Below are positions 21,713 to 30,732 of a stretch of DNA of 64,000 bases, in pieces (positions within the stretch are counted from its first letter, which is position 1; each line of letters opens with the position of its first letter). This stretch comes from Yarrowia lipolytica (Eukaryota > Ascomycota > Dipodascomycetes > Dipodascales). The stretch covers positions 3,472,001 through 3,536,000 of the forward strand of contig NC_090774.1 in assembly GCF_001761485.1 (NCBI RefSeq). The letters are read 5' to 3'. The notes under the pieces were generated by a model. That model was given only the letters and a program-made list of their open reading frames with translations. It was not told the DNA's origin and made no database searches. The translations under genes and the position numbers were made by a program.

Positions 21713-22344
21713 TATTCCCTTTAATTAATACTGTCGTTGACGAATGTGGTTGTGTATGTAGGTTTTCTGAAATTTCACCTCAATCTCTTCACAAAAAAAT
21801 TGTTTAGCCTTGCATTGCATACTTGAGGTTATGAGTGTGAAGAATGTGTCCAGTATACAAGTATCGGTATATACTGTATGAAGAAGGTAATTGGAACAGA
21901 TAACACTATCTAGGGATTATGTCATTAATGGATATTGTTGGATGCATGTAAAATTTTTCTGGTTTGGGGACGTATTTTAGACTTTATAGTGTCTACAGCT
22001 AGAGTGTAGAACTTTTTCAACTAACTCTAGCCCATTACTTGGTTTATACATGATCCAATAGATGAGAAGTCCCACCTGCCCCAGAGTCCAGACCACATAA
22101 ACACCTAGCTGTCTCAAGAATGTCCGACGTGACATAGTCACTGTCGTCTGTCTCAGTCAATTGCTGTCGTATACGTTCCTCGTAGCCGCGACCATATTTT
22201 CCTCATAAGCCGTTCCATCAACTCGTACAAAGCAGCATCGTTGCTTGAAGTTCAGGATTAGCTTCGATGATGCATGAGCAATGTGATGAAGCGAAATCGA
22301 AGCGTAACCTGATACCAAAACAGTCTACGCTACAATACATAACC
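21713..22344. promoter_or_regulatory. divergent promoter region of UTP10 and RNH202
   Basis: About 630 bp. Contains AAAATTTTT at 21950-21958 and GATGAG at 22061-22066, resembling the RRPE and PAC elements of ribosome-biogenesis promoters in yeasts. Both sit 240-350 bp upstream of UTP10, so function here is inference. Confidence 0.4.
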
Positions 22345-23208
22345 ATGACCAGCACTCTGAGCACGACCAAGAACCACCTGGTGATTCTGCCACCAACCAC
22401 AAAACCAACAATTGTGTCGTTGACACACCCTCGAACCAGAAACCTGGCTCGATTCGTCGTTGACTCCTCCGACCCCAAGCACACTAAGGTATACGAAATC
22501 ACCCAGATCAACGGCTCCAATGCGCACTTCGAGGGCACACCTGATCCCCGAAGCATCATTTTACAAGTCGAGGGTGACAAGGGAAGTGTGATTCAGGATC
22601 CCTCGGTCTTCATGACCACTCCCTTCTCTCCACTATGGCTCATTCTACCCACTCTGGTGCGGCATAAGGACAAGCTGATGACTCTGGACGACCTGCACGA
22701 GGCATCGTGCCACGGTGTCGACAGGATGGACTTAATCACTCAGGACACGTTTGATAAGTACATCCCAGATGTGTGCGAGGTTATGGACGAGGGAGAGAAG
22801 TTCTACAAGCTGTCCAACGAGAAGTTGCTTGCTCACTTGAAGGCTATCGTCGCTAGCATCAAGAAGAGCCTGCCCAACGATATTTATGTGCGACATGTAC
22901 AGAACTTGCTCGACTCAGACGCATCAGACGAGATCAAGGATCTCGCCAAAGAGCACATCTCCATGAACATGCTGGGTTCCAACCTACCGCCAGATGTCAC
23001 CGAGATTTTGCTGAAAAGCGTCGATTTCGAGCCCTACAACAAGCACAAGGCCGAGTATAAGGCCAAGAGAGATGCTGAATCGGCTGCACAGGGTCCTTCC
23101 GGTCCCCCTGAGAAGAAGCGGAAGAAATCTGCACCTGCCAAGGAAGAGAAGGCACCGAAAAATAACAAGCGACTTACTGCTTTCTTCTCTGTGGTGCCTA
23201 AGAAGTAG
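22345..23208 (+). CDS. RNH202: ribonuclease H2 subunit B (Rnh202)
   Basis: 287 aa. RNase H2 removes ribonucleotides misincorporated in DNA and cleaves RNA:DNA hybrids in the nucleus; subunit B is a scaffold that tethers the enzyme to PCNA. The N-terminal triple-barrel region includes LVILPPTTKPTIVSLTHPRT and FEGTPDPRSIILQ, then VFMTTPFSPLWLILPTL (family block for positioning near subunit C). The helical middle contains the CHGVDRMDLITQDTFDKY block. The C-terminus is Lys-rich and ends with NKRLTAFFSVVPKK, which has the spacing of a PCNA-interacting peptide (x-x-x-L-x-x-F-F). I chose the ATG at 22345 because it precedes the conserved domain; an in-frame upstream ATG at 22267 would add 26 non-conserved residues. 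Convergent with the F-BAR gene, 157 bp apart. Confidence 0.9.
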   Translation: MTSTLSTTKNHLVILPPTTKPTIVSLTHPRTRNLARFVVDSSDPKHTKVYEITQINGSNAHFEGTPDPRSIILQVEGDKGSVIQDPSVFMTTPFSPLWLILPTLVRHKDKLMTLDDLHEASCHGVDRMDLITQDTFDKYIPDVCEVMDEGEKFYKLSNEKLLAHLKAIVASIKKSLPNDIYVRHVQNLLDSDASDEIKDLAKEHISMNMLGSNLPPDVTEILLKSVDFEPYNKHKAEYKAKRDAESAAQGPSGPPEKKRKKSAPAKEEKAPKNNKRLTAFFSVVPKK

Positions 23209-23365
23209 TAGGTAGAAGCGTTTTGTCTTCTACTGTGTAAAAACATTGACATTAATTATTGACCCCGCAGTGCAGTGCCCCGTAAGTCTACACACTTCGC
23301 TATCATTATACAAAGTCCTTAAATTACACCAACCTATACATACATAAATAACAGAGCTCCATCGT

Positions 23366-25954
23366 CTAAATGTCAGCCAAAAAGTTGCTGGGAGCTAGAC
23401 CAGTTCGCTGGCCTCGTCCGTAGACCTCCACTTCCCACCAGCCATCGTCCTGCATTCGCAGTACCAGCATCACTTCGCCCTTTCGGAACGACACCTCCTC
23501 AGCTATGGCAGCTCGGTAGTCGTACTGCGCTCTGGAATAAGATATAACTGGCCGTCCATCCGAAGAGACTCGTGGGAGCTGTGGTGCGCCTCGAGGAGAT
23601 GACATTCGGGGATCTGGGTTAAATCTAGGGTCCATTCGGGGATCCACTCGAGGCTCACCCATGGACTTGGATCTAGGACGACTATCTTGGTATTGCTGTT
23701 GTTGTTGCTGCTGGGCATGCAGGTGGTATTGCTGCTGCTGCTGCTGCTGAGCTCCGTAGAGATCGTAGGATCGCCCGTTAGGTGTGTGGCTTCGCTGAGG
23801 TCGCTGTTGACCTGAAGCGGCATACAGGTTTGGCTGAGATCGACCATGTAGAGGTTCAGAATAAGGGTTGGCACTACCAGGTCGAGCAGCAGGGTTGGGA
23901 GAGACACTTCTCAGCTGAGGATCGGGAGAAACAGTACGAGGGTAGTGGTTGTCTCCCACAATGGAGGGGGAATGAGCTCGCTGGCCCTGTTCGGCATAGA
24001 GCTGTCTCTGGATCTGTTCGGCGGAAGCTCCCTCGTAATAGCTCTTCGGTCTGGGCTGGTCAGATCGAGGTGCTCGTCCTCGCTCAGGCGTTCGCTGGAC
24101 GGGTTTGCGATGCACAGGCTCACGGGTTGCTCCTCCAGAGTCCCGAGAGTGTCCCTCACCAAACATGTTAGCAGCGTACTGCTGACTAGTCTGCTGCATG
24201 TCTCGAGCTGTGAATGCAGGGGCAGGAGCATTGAGGTAGGAGGGCTCAAAAGACCGGCCAGGAGATGAGGGTGCTGATCGAGAAGCCACCCGTCGCTGAG
24301 AAATGGGCTGGCCACTTCCAAGAGTACCGTACTTGGAGCTATGAGGCTCAGTGTTGGGTGCGGAGGACACTGAAGAACCCACGGAGGAGCTCGACCCCAC
24401 AGACAATTTGAGCTGTTCAAGGGCAGCAACAAGAGGATCGTCTCGGGACAGCTTCTTGACATTCTGAGAGGAGGCACTATTCATCGTGGATGGAGGAGCA
24501 GGCGATGAAGCCATGGCAGCTCGCTGAGGAGCAGGAGACTTCGAAGGGCTCAAGTCAAATGTGTTAGCTCCAACAGACAAAGCCTCATGAGTCTCGTTAG
24601 AGTCGTAAGGGGTTCGAGACCGAGGGTTTGGAGTTCGGGCACGCTCCTCGGCAGGGTCTCGAGACTGGCTTCGGTTCCAGCCCTTGTTCAGATCCTTCTT
24701 GGACCGTCTTCGGAAAGGAGTAGCCCAAGATCGTCCTTCCGTACGGCCAGAGGGCTCCATGACAGAAGAGGGCTCGTTTACTGACGATCCAGCCCAGTCA
24801 GGCTCAGAATAGACAGAAGAGCCAACCTCAGATGCGGCAGGCGCAGTAGAAGATGGAGCCCCAAGCTTAAACGAGAAGACATCTCGGGCAGTCTGAGCAA
24901 TGTTGTGAAGAGGAGAATGATGAGCTGGCTTGGGATCAGGAATAGCCTGTTCCAGAGATCCAAACGAAGTGTCGGGATCCATAACATGTGAACCAGCTGC
25001 TCCAATTGATGAGTTCATCATATCGTCCATAGACTCGTCTCCAGTACCAGCAATTCGAGGGAACTGGGCCACCTTGAAGCTGTTCTCAACATTATCATGA
25101 GAGTGTCCGTTTAAGAAGTTGATGAACTCCGGGGGATCCTGAATTTCGGCACCAGTGGAGTTATCTCTCACAAACTGCATAATATCCTCGTTGACGTCTG
25201 TCTTCTCCAAGGCCAGACGAATGTTTTCACAGCACTCATCGTCAGAGACACACACTGTAGAGACGATATTAGTATATCCCCACAGGTTGCTTTTGAGAAA
25301 GTTGATTCTCTCCTCCTCAATATCCTGCAGTTTGTCACAGGCCACCTTCCATTCCTTGTTCCATCGATCAATAATATCAGCGAGGTTTCGAAGATGGGTC
25401 TGGTAGTCCCGCTTGGTGGCGTTGACACTCATGTGAGTCTTGTCGAGTTTCTGATTGTTCTTCTCCAGCTCCTTGCCCATCAGCAGGTTTTGCTGGGCAT
25501 AGTACCCATTAATTTTGTTGCAGTCCAACTCAAACTTCTCACGGGCCTTCTCCACGTTGTTGTTTTGCATGATCTTGGCCTTGAGCAGTTTCTCCACCGT
25601 CTGCTGCGTTGTCTTGCGTCGCTCCCGCATGCTGCTGTTGAAGGCTACCAGAGGCTCCTCCAGCTGGCTCTTGAGTTGCTGAGCAGCAGTGGCGTGAGAT
25701 TTGCCCATGGCTTCAGTGTCCTGTCTGATGGTCTCAAGACAAGACTGGAGACTGCCTGTCTCGACAGCTCCCAAGCTCTTTCGAGACAGAGCCAGCATGC
25801 GTTTAGAATACTCCTCTTCAATGGCGATTCGCTCCTTGTAGAATAGACGTACTTCTTCATTGGTTTGTTTGGAGTTCTTCATGCGAAGAAAAACATTGTG
25901 AACTCCCTGGTCATCCTTGCCCCAAAAGTTGTTGGCAAACGAATGTTCCGACAT
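23366..25954 (-). CDS. HOF1: F-BAR and SH3 protein of the Hof1/Cdc15/Imp2 type
   Basis: 862 aa from ATG 25954. Proteins of this type bind the plasma membrane at the bud neck or division site and link the actomyosin ring to septum formation. The N-terminal ~280 residues are an F-BAR domain: NNFWGKDDQGVHNVFLRMKN at the start, FYKERIAIEEEYSKRMLALSR, then long heptad-type helices. The middle (~300-790) is disordered, Ser/Pro/Arg-rich with numerous SP sites and two poly-Gln runs (CAG/CAA codons, about 23694-23750). The last ~60 residues are an SH3 domain, from AQYDYRAAIAEEVSFRKGE to the DDGWWEVEVYG core and APSNFLADI. The architecture and the WGKDDQGV opening fit Hof1/Cdc15 better than Bzz1 or Rga-type proteins. 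The exact orthologue name is inferred. Confidence 0.85.
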   Translation of the reverse strand: MSEHSFANNFWGKDDQGVHNVFLRMKNSKQTNEEVRLFYKERIAIEEEYSKRMLALSRKSLGAVETGSLQSCLETIRQDTEAMGKSHATAAQQLKSQLEEPLVAFNSSMRERRKTTQQTVEKLLKAKIMQNNNVEKAREKFELDCNKINGYYAQQNLLMGKELEKNNQKLDKTHMSVNATKRDYQTHLRNLADIIDRWNKEWKVACDKLQDIEEERINFLKSNLWGYTNIVSTVCVSDDECCENIRLALEKTDVNEDIMQFVRDNSTGAEIQDPPEFINFLNGHSHDNVENSFKVAQFPRIAGTGDESMDDMMNSSIGAAGSHVMDPDTSFGSLEQAIPDPKPAHHSPLHNIAQTARDVFSFKLGAPSSTAPAASEVGSSVYSEPDWAGSSVNEPSSVMEPSGRTEGRSWATPFRRRSKKDLNKGWNRSQSRDPAEERARTPNPRSRTPYDSNETHEALSVGANTFDLSPSKSPAPQRAAMASSPAPPSTMNSASSQNVKKLSRDDPLVAALEQLKLSVGSSSSVGSSVSSAPNTEPHSSKYGTLGSGQPISQRRVASRSAPSSPGRSFEPSYLNAPAPAFTARDMQQTSQQYAANMFGEGHSRDSGGATREPVHRKPVQRTPERGRAPRSDQPRPKSYYEGASAEQIQRQLYAEQGQRAHSPSIVGDNHYPRTVSPDPQLRSVSPNPAARPGSANPYSEPLHGRSQPNLYAASGQQRPQRSHTPNGRSYDLYGAQQQQQQQYHLHAQQQQQQQYQDSRPRSKSMGEPRVDPRMDPRFNPDPRMSSPRGAPQLPRVSSDGRPVISYSRAQYDYRAAIAEEVSFRKGEVMLVLRMQDDGWWEVEVYGRGQRTGLAPSNFLADI
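23694..23750. repeat. CTG/TTG trinucleotide runs (poly-Gln in the F-BAR protein)
   Basis: Two short runs read as CAG/CAA on the coding minus strand, each giving seven glutamines (QQQQQQQ) separated by YHLHA. Likely length-variable between strains. Confidence 0.85.
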
Positions 25955-26927
25955 TGGTTTTTGGGCCGTGTGTATCAGTCGTAGATGTGCTAGAGGAGGA
26001 GAGCTCTCTCTTTAGCTGTAATACATGTTTATTGTCGGTTTGATACATGCCGTGTTGTGGTACTTCCTTATCGGGAACATTGATATGTACAGTCATGCAG
26101 CTCACCATGACCCATGAGCCTAGCGAAGAGACTCACGATAAACAATGCCAAAATGCATACATCGGAAAAGCATAACACCAGTCTGATTTGATTGCTCGAC
26201 AACAGATGACGCAGAGAAAATAATTCGTTATTATTATTTCGATTGTCCTCAAGTCTGGTATCGCACTATCGAACCTGCAAAAATAACCCTTTACGTAATT
26301 GAGTGTAAATTTGGTGGACAGAGATACGATGTCTTGGTGTAAGCGTAAGTACACACCACTGGTACATAGGTTGAGACAAGCAGTGAGGTTTGTTTAAATA
26401 TACCGGTAGATATTGACATGAAAGTCATCTGGCTGGCTTATTCCCTTCGTTCCTTGATATACAAAACGGTCTCTCCTTTATATCGATCGTGTGATGCTTG
26501 TTGATCTCGGAGTTAGAGTTCAAATGTATGTATGTACTACTGTATAATGAAGGGTGGCTTTATCCCAACCCCATCATTGAAGGAAGTGAAAATATGGGCA
26601 ACTTGTGTTGGATAATAGCAAAGTCCCAGGCACAACGATCTGGAAGTTGCTACCGCTCTACAGTACATACCAGTGTATTTTATTCTTTATGCCGTTTCTA
26701 CAATACTGTATAGGTTATTCTAGCTACTGTTCAACACACACACACATGCACAAGGACATCTATTACGCCTACGGGACATTGAGCATCTAGTCCATAAATT
26801 ATCACTGGACCATATGCACTTGTAGTCGGGTATTTTAAGGTGTCATCATTTAATACGAGCAACCACTATCTTTGTGCCCAATGTGTGCTTCACGAAGCAC
26901 CCCCCTTATTTCTCTATGGTAGCTACT
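25955..26927. other. intergenic between PCM1 3' end and HOF1-type gene 5' end
   Basis: About 970 bp. Contains a short AC run at about 26736-26749 (CACACACACACA) and AT-rich patches. It includes the promoter of the F-BAR gene on its left side. No RNA gene or convincing frame. Confidence 0.45.
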
Positions 26928-28520
26928 CTACTGGAAAGCGTGCAGGAACTGAGAAACTCGTCCAGAAAGAGCATCAGCCTCAGCCTTAGAAGCAGCCTCG
27001 GCGTAGACTCGGACAGCATCCTCAGTACCACTGGCTCTGACAAAAGATCGGCCCTGGTTGAACATCTTGACGACTTCGTCAATCTTGTCTTGAAGGCCAG
27101 GAGGGGAAGTCAGACGTCGCTCAGCATCCGTAGTCTTGAAGAGAGATCGATCCTTGACAACAACCTTGTCCAGACGGTTGGGCAGATCCTTGTACGCTGA
27201 GTCCCACTCTTCAGGACCCCATCGGTTGATAGCCAGGACGACCAATACCAGCAGCAGGTCGGAAATGGCATCGCCAACAGTCTGGTTAATAAGATCAGAG
27301 AGAGCCAGAAGGGAGTCGATGGCCCGTCGCTGGACGGGTCCACAGTCCTCGGGAGCAGTCTGAAGCTTGATCTGAGCAGCAGGAGAGAAGAGTACAGTTC
27401 CGTGACCGTTGGCCTCAAAGTAGATACCAATGTCAAAGGCCTCAGCAGCGTGATGCAGGTGCTTGACACCGGTGGGAGTGCAAACAACAGGCACCTTGAG
27501 GTTGTCAACAATATACTTTGTGGAGGAACCGTTAGCGTAGGCGGTCTGGACGACTCCGACAGACAGATCGAGATCAGCTTCCTTGGACAGCTCAGTGATG
27601 TACATGCCAACCAGAGTGGCGATTTTGTCTCCGTCCAGCAGATGGAAAGCTTTCTTGTCGTCCACGTAGGAGAAGACGATTCGGTCGGCGTCTCCGTCGA
27701 AGGAAGCAAGCAGTTGGTAAGGCTCGGGGGTAACACCGTTGGGAAGACGCTGGTTAGTCTTGACGTAGTCAGCACCACAATCCATGTTCAGCATGGGCGG
27801 TTCTTTATACTGGTCGTTGACAATGGTCACAGACAGAGTTCCATCCAGCATGGCAGCCAGGGCACGGAGCTTGGGAGCTCCAATTCCATTAGCACAGTCA
27901 ACAACGCACTTGAGTGGTTCATCAAGATCAGGAACAGCTTTCTTGAGAGCGTTGGCGAGCTTCTCGTAGTAGCCCTCCTCAGTGGGGGCCCCGTAGGCGT
28001 CAGGAGTGCCCTTGGTGTTGATTGCACGGGTAATGTAGTGGAGCTGGGGGGTGGTGAGCAGACCGTAGTTGTTGTAGTTCGCATTCATGGCTTTGAGACC
28101 ATCTTCGAGCGCTGCCACGAGGGCGGGCCCAGACTCTCGGGAGTCTCGTCCAATGACCACATGGGCTCTCACGCTTGTATCGATGTTCAGTTTCGATACC
28201 AGAGAATCAACCTTAGCCTGGAGTTGGTTATCAGGGGCATTGGCGAGCTCGGCGGCATATACCTCCCATGATGCCTCGAGCATGGATCCAAGAGGATCAA
28301 CAAGCTTGACTCCGTTGTCAGGGGGAGGATTGTGGGAGGCGGTGATCATGACACCAATGGTCTGGCCCTTCTTGAACTGAGATCGAAGGGCAGCGAGGAT
28401 ACCGACTCGAAAGGCCACTGAGTCGAGCAGAGTGGCTTTCATTCGGAAGCCTGCGGTTCCGTAGCCGAAATTGATGCCGTCAGGCTTGGGATGGTCCTTG
28501 GAGAAATCGTCAATGGACAT
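26928..28520 (-). CDS. PCM1: phosphoacetylglucosamine mutase (Pcm1/Agm1)
   Basis: 530 aa. It converts GlcNAc-6-phosphate to GlcNAc-1-phosphate in the cytosol, the step before UDP-GlcNAc, needed for chitin, N-glycans and GPI anchors. All four hallmarks of the phosphohexomutase family are readable: the phosphoserine loop ITASHNPPPDNGVK (about residue 60), the metal loop FDGDADRIVF (about 275), the sugar loop EANGHGTV (about 365) and the phosphate loop RASGTEDAVRVYAEA near the end. The start is the ATG at 28520 (MSIDDFSKDHPKP). The frame stays open 16 codons further upstream, but only to a TTG. Length matches yeast Pcm1 (557) and human AGM1 (542). Divergent from SOM1 across 835 bp. Confidence 0.97.
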   Translation of the reverse strand: MSIDDFSKDHPKPDGINFGYGTAGFRMKATLLDSVAFRVGILAALRSQFKKGQTIGVMITASHNPPPDNGVKLVDPLGSMLEASWEVYAAELANAPDNQLQAKVDSLVSKLNIDTSVRAHVVIGRDSRESGPALVAALEDGLKAMNANYNNYGLLTTPQLHYITRAINTKGTPDAYGAPTEEGYYEKLANALKKAVPDLDEPLKCVVDCANGIGAPKLRALAAMLDGTLSVTIVNDQYKEPPMLNMDCGADYVKTNQRLPNGVTPEPYQLLASFDGDADRIVFSYVDDKKAFHLLDGDKIATLVGMYITELSKEADLDLSVGVVQTAYANGSSTKYIVDNLKVPVVCTPTGVKHLHHAAEAFDIGIYFEANGHGTVLFSPAAQIKLQTAPEDCGPVQRRAIDSLLALSDLINQTVGDAISDLLLVLVVLAINRWGPEEWDSAYKDLPNRLDKVVVKDRSLFKTTDAERRLTSPPGLQDKIDEVVKMFNQGRSFVRASGTEDAVRVYAEAASKAEADALSGRVSQFLHAFQ

Positions 28521-29355
28521 TTTGTGAGGTGGTGTGCAGGTTAGAGTGTTGAGAGGCCAGACAGGCAATGCCGGAACTACACACGTTTATGGTTAGCCTG
28601 GTTGATGCGAGGTAAACGGAGTTAGGGTTGCCAGGCAACGGCACGGGAGCGAGAGAGGATAGAAGCGTTGTTGGTATTATGGGATGGCAGAAAACGGAAA
28701 AAGAAGAGGGAAAAAAAATTGACTCACGACTTTTGTGTTTGTGGAGAGTCTTTAGCTGTGATTGAGCCTATGCTTTGTTTGTACGGCCACTCTTTGCCAA
28801 GGCACTCCTCCATCATCATGCGTGCTATTAATACTCACCACCTATTGTTCCAGCGATAATACGAGCGACAATGCTACCTCAGTAATGTAACTTTGCTGGG
28901 GAGTTTGTGAGGAGAAGTTGGCATTGAGGAGCGTGGGAAAAAGAGGCATTAATTTCTTCTTCGTGGCAGATGGAGAATGTAGCTTCAAAGAGGTTCTTTT
29001 TTTCTTGGGACCCTACAGATAACCATTACAGTAAAAGTAACCTCGCTAATTTCACATCAAGCATTCATTTACAATAGCCATTTGGGTTGTCACAGTCCCA
29101 GAATATGGATTCATGCCTTGCCATGAGCCATATAGTCGTACGAGTATGTACTCATAATGTACAGTAGGTGTAAGAGCTCTGTCAGGGCAATTGGAAACCA
29201 TATAAGGGATGGAGTACAGTAGGCTTTCTATTATTCTTTCTGTATGGCTGACTAATCACACATGCGGCTCAGGAAGCAGCATACGTGCCTCCACTGGACT
29301 GATCAAGTTCAGGATCGCATCCCTCAGCCATCTCGATCTACAATACACCGACACC
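28521..29355. promoter_or_regulatory. divergent intergenic region PCM1/SOM1
   Basis: About 835 bp. Has a purine-rich patch near 28685-28720 and otherwise mixed sequence. It must hold both promoters; no specific binding site is recognised. Confidence 0.4.
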
Positions 29356-29661
29356 ATGTCACCGCCGATAAAAGTACTCACTAGGGAAGAGGCTCGCGCA
29401 AAGATGCCAAAACACGTGGACGAGTGTCCTCTTAAGAAGCTGGTACAGTATGAATCAAAAACCGCAAATGGAGTACAGCTCCTGATTCCCTTCACACGAT
29501 ATTTTCGAGCATGTCAGGTCAACGGACGAGAGCAGTTGTATGAGGTGACGACAAAATCACAGAACGTCCCATTGAAAAACATTCGGGATATCGACCCGCT
29601 GGATGACTTCAGATCGGCGATGAAGCTGGCTGAAAATAAGGAGTATGAGAAGCCTGTTTAG
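29356..29661 (+). CDS. SOM1: Som1, subunit of the mitochondrial inner membrane peptidase complex
   Basis: 101 aa. Som1 associates with Imp1/Imp2, which cleave presequences of proteins sorted to the intermembrane space. The core ECPLKKLVQYESKTANG, then IPFTRYFRACQVNG and YEVT parallels yeast Som1 (CRLKELVQWECQF, PFKRLFEHC, YEVT), including the cysteines before and after the helix that suggest intermembrane-space disulfides. I start at the ATG at 29356 (MSPPIKVLTREEARAKMP), which lies just before the conserved part. The frame is open upstream to 29209, but those residues look non-coding. Relative to the 74-aa yeast protein there is a ~25-residue C-terminal extension (IRDIDPLDDFRSAMKLAENK). Confidence 0.88.
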   Translation: MSPPIKVLTREEARAKMPKHVDECPLKKLVQYESKTANGVQLLIPFTRYFRACQVNGREQLYEVTTKSQNVPLKNIRDIDPLDDFRSAMKLAENKEYEKPV

Positions 29662-29967
29662 GTAAGCACAGATTGGAGAACGAGTTTGGACTTTATCTCA
29701 CACTAGTCTATCCCACCCTCCCCCACTCTATTCACAGCTGTCACTTTCTAAGCATCGGGGAGAGACGCCACTCCTAAATTGAACGCCTAGGAAAACCCTC
29801 TACGATGTCACCTTTGTAAATAGTACTAATATAAGTTATCAAGATCTACGATGTTCTTGGGCAGTTCTCTTTTGACCCCAAGACTCCACTGCCACTCTAC
29901 TGTGTGTCAGGATACCGTACTCTCAGTACTTCTTTCGTGCTCATGCTCTGTTACTCTAATGCAATGG
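29662..29967. other. convergent 3' flanks of SOM1 and MMS2
   Basis: About 306 bp, pyrimidine-rich on the left; carries the two 3' UTRs. Nothing else seen. Confidence 0.45.
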
Positions 29968-30525
29968 TTAATAAGTACTGCCTTCGGCGGGCTGGGGCAG
30001 CTTTCTGTTGGCGGGCTGGCCCATGTCCTTTCGCAGCTCCAGCAACACCGTCTCCATCGTGTTGCTTCGTTTCCAGTGAGCGAGACATGGCAGGTTGGCG
30101 GGAATCACCACGCCGCTCTGCTGGTTAACGCAGGGAATGTTGATTTTCGAAATGAACTTGACGGTGGGGGGCTGGTCGGGGTAATCGGGGCCACATTCGA
30201 GTGTCAACGAGTAGATGCGGTTCTCGTGGGCAGAGTGGGGAGGTCCGAGGATGGTTCCGTTCCAGAAAGTCATTTCGATATCGTCGGAATCGGCCAGTCC
30301 TAGCGAGCAAGCTTCGGATCCGATTCCTTTTTCACCGTTGTCGAGCTCCTCCAGGAGTCGAAATGATCGGGGCCTGAGTTAGTAATCCGGACGGTGAGGT
30401 TGCGTGACCATGTAGTTAGGGGTTCTGGGCGTTTGCTTGGAATACGTAAGTCAAATCCGCGATTAAATCAAAACAACGGTTGTTCCCACACTTCCTCCTC
30501 CCCATACTCACATTTTGGCGGCCAT
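29968..30525 (-). CDS. MMS2: Mms2, ubiquitin E2 variant
   Basis: Spliced: complement(join(29968..30373, 30512..30525)), 139 aa. Mms2 pairs with Ubc13 to build K63-linked ubiquitin chains, chiefly on PCNA in post-replication repair. The 14-nt first exon gives MAAK and the first two bases of codon 5. After a 138-nt intron (GTGAGT donor, CTAACTCAG acceptor) the sequence is MPRSFRLLEELDNGEKGIG, matching the yeast MSKVPRNFRLLEELEKGEKG opening. Then MTFWNGTILGPPHSAHENRIYSL and ECGPDYPDQPPTVKFISKI follow, and the end is RKLPQPAEGSTY. The position of the E2 catalytic Cys is not a Cys, as expected for a UEV. Length equals yeast Mms2 (137). It shares a 207-bp promoter with MAD1. Confidence 0.96.
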
Positions 30526-30732
30526 TATGTTGTCGTTTTTGGTGTTCTAGATGAGGTTAAGCTGTCAAGTAGGCAAGGTAATTAGCTCGTCGTGCTCGGA
30601 AGATGCATGAGGGTAACGTAAGGCCGGTTGCTGGGACAACGACGTTCAGGAACCTTAATTTCTACCACCAACATCACGCTCACACCTACCAAAACCACCG
30701 GACCACAGTCATCATAATACCCCAACGGTGCA
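30526..30732. promoter_or_regulatory. compact divergent promoter MMS2/MAD1
   Basis: Only 207 bp separate the two start codons, so both genes must draw on the same short control region. No specific motif is identified with confidence. Confidence 0.6.

Noticed and set aside
22267-22344. Upstream in-frame ATG for RNH202
   Set aside because: It would add 26 residues without family support; the next ATG directly precedes the conserved domain.
23782-24268. Long frames antisense to the F-BAR gene
   Set aside because: Shadow frames of a biased Ser/Arg/Gln-rich coding region.
28521-28568. N-terminal extension of PCM1
   Set aside because: The extension starts at TTG and has no mutase homology; ATG 28520 gives the normal N-terminus.
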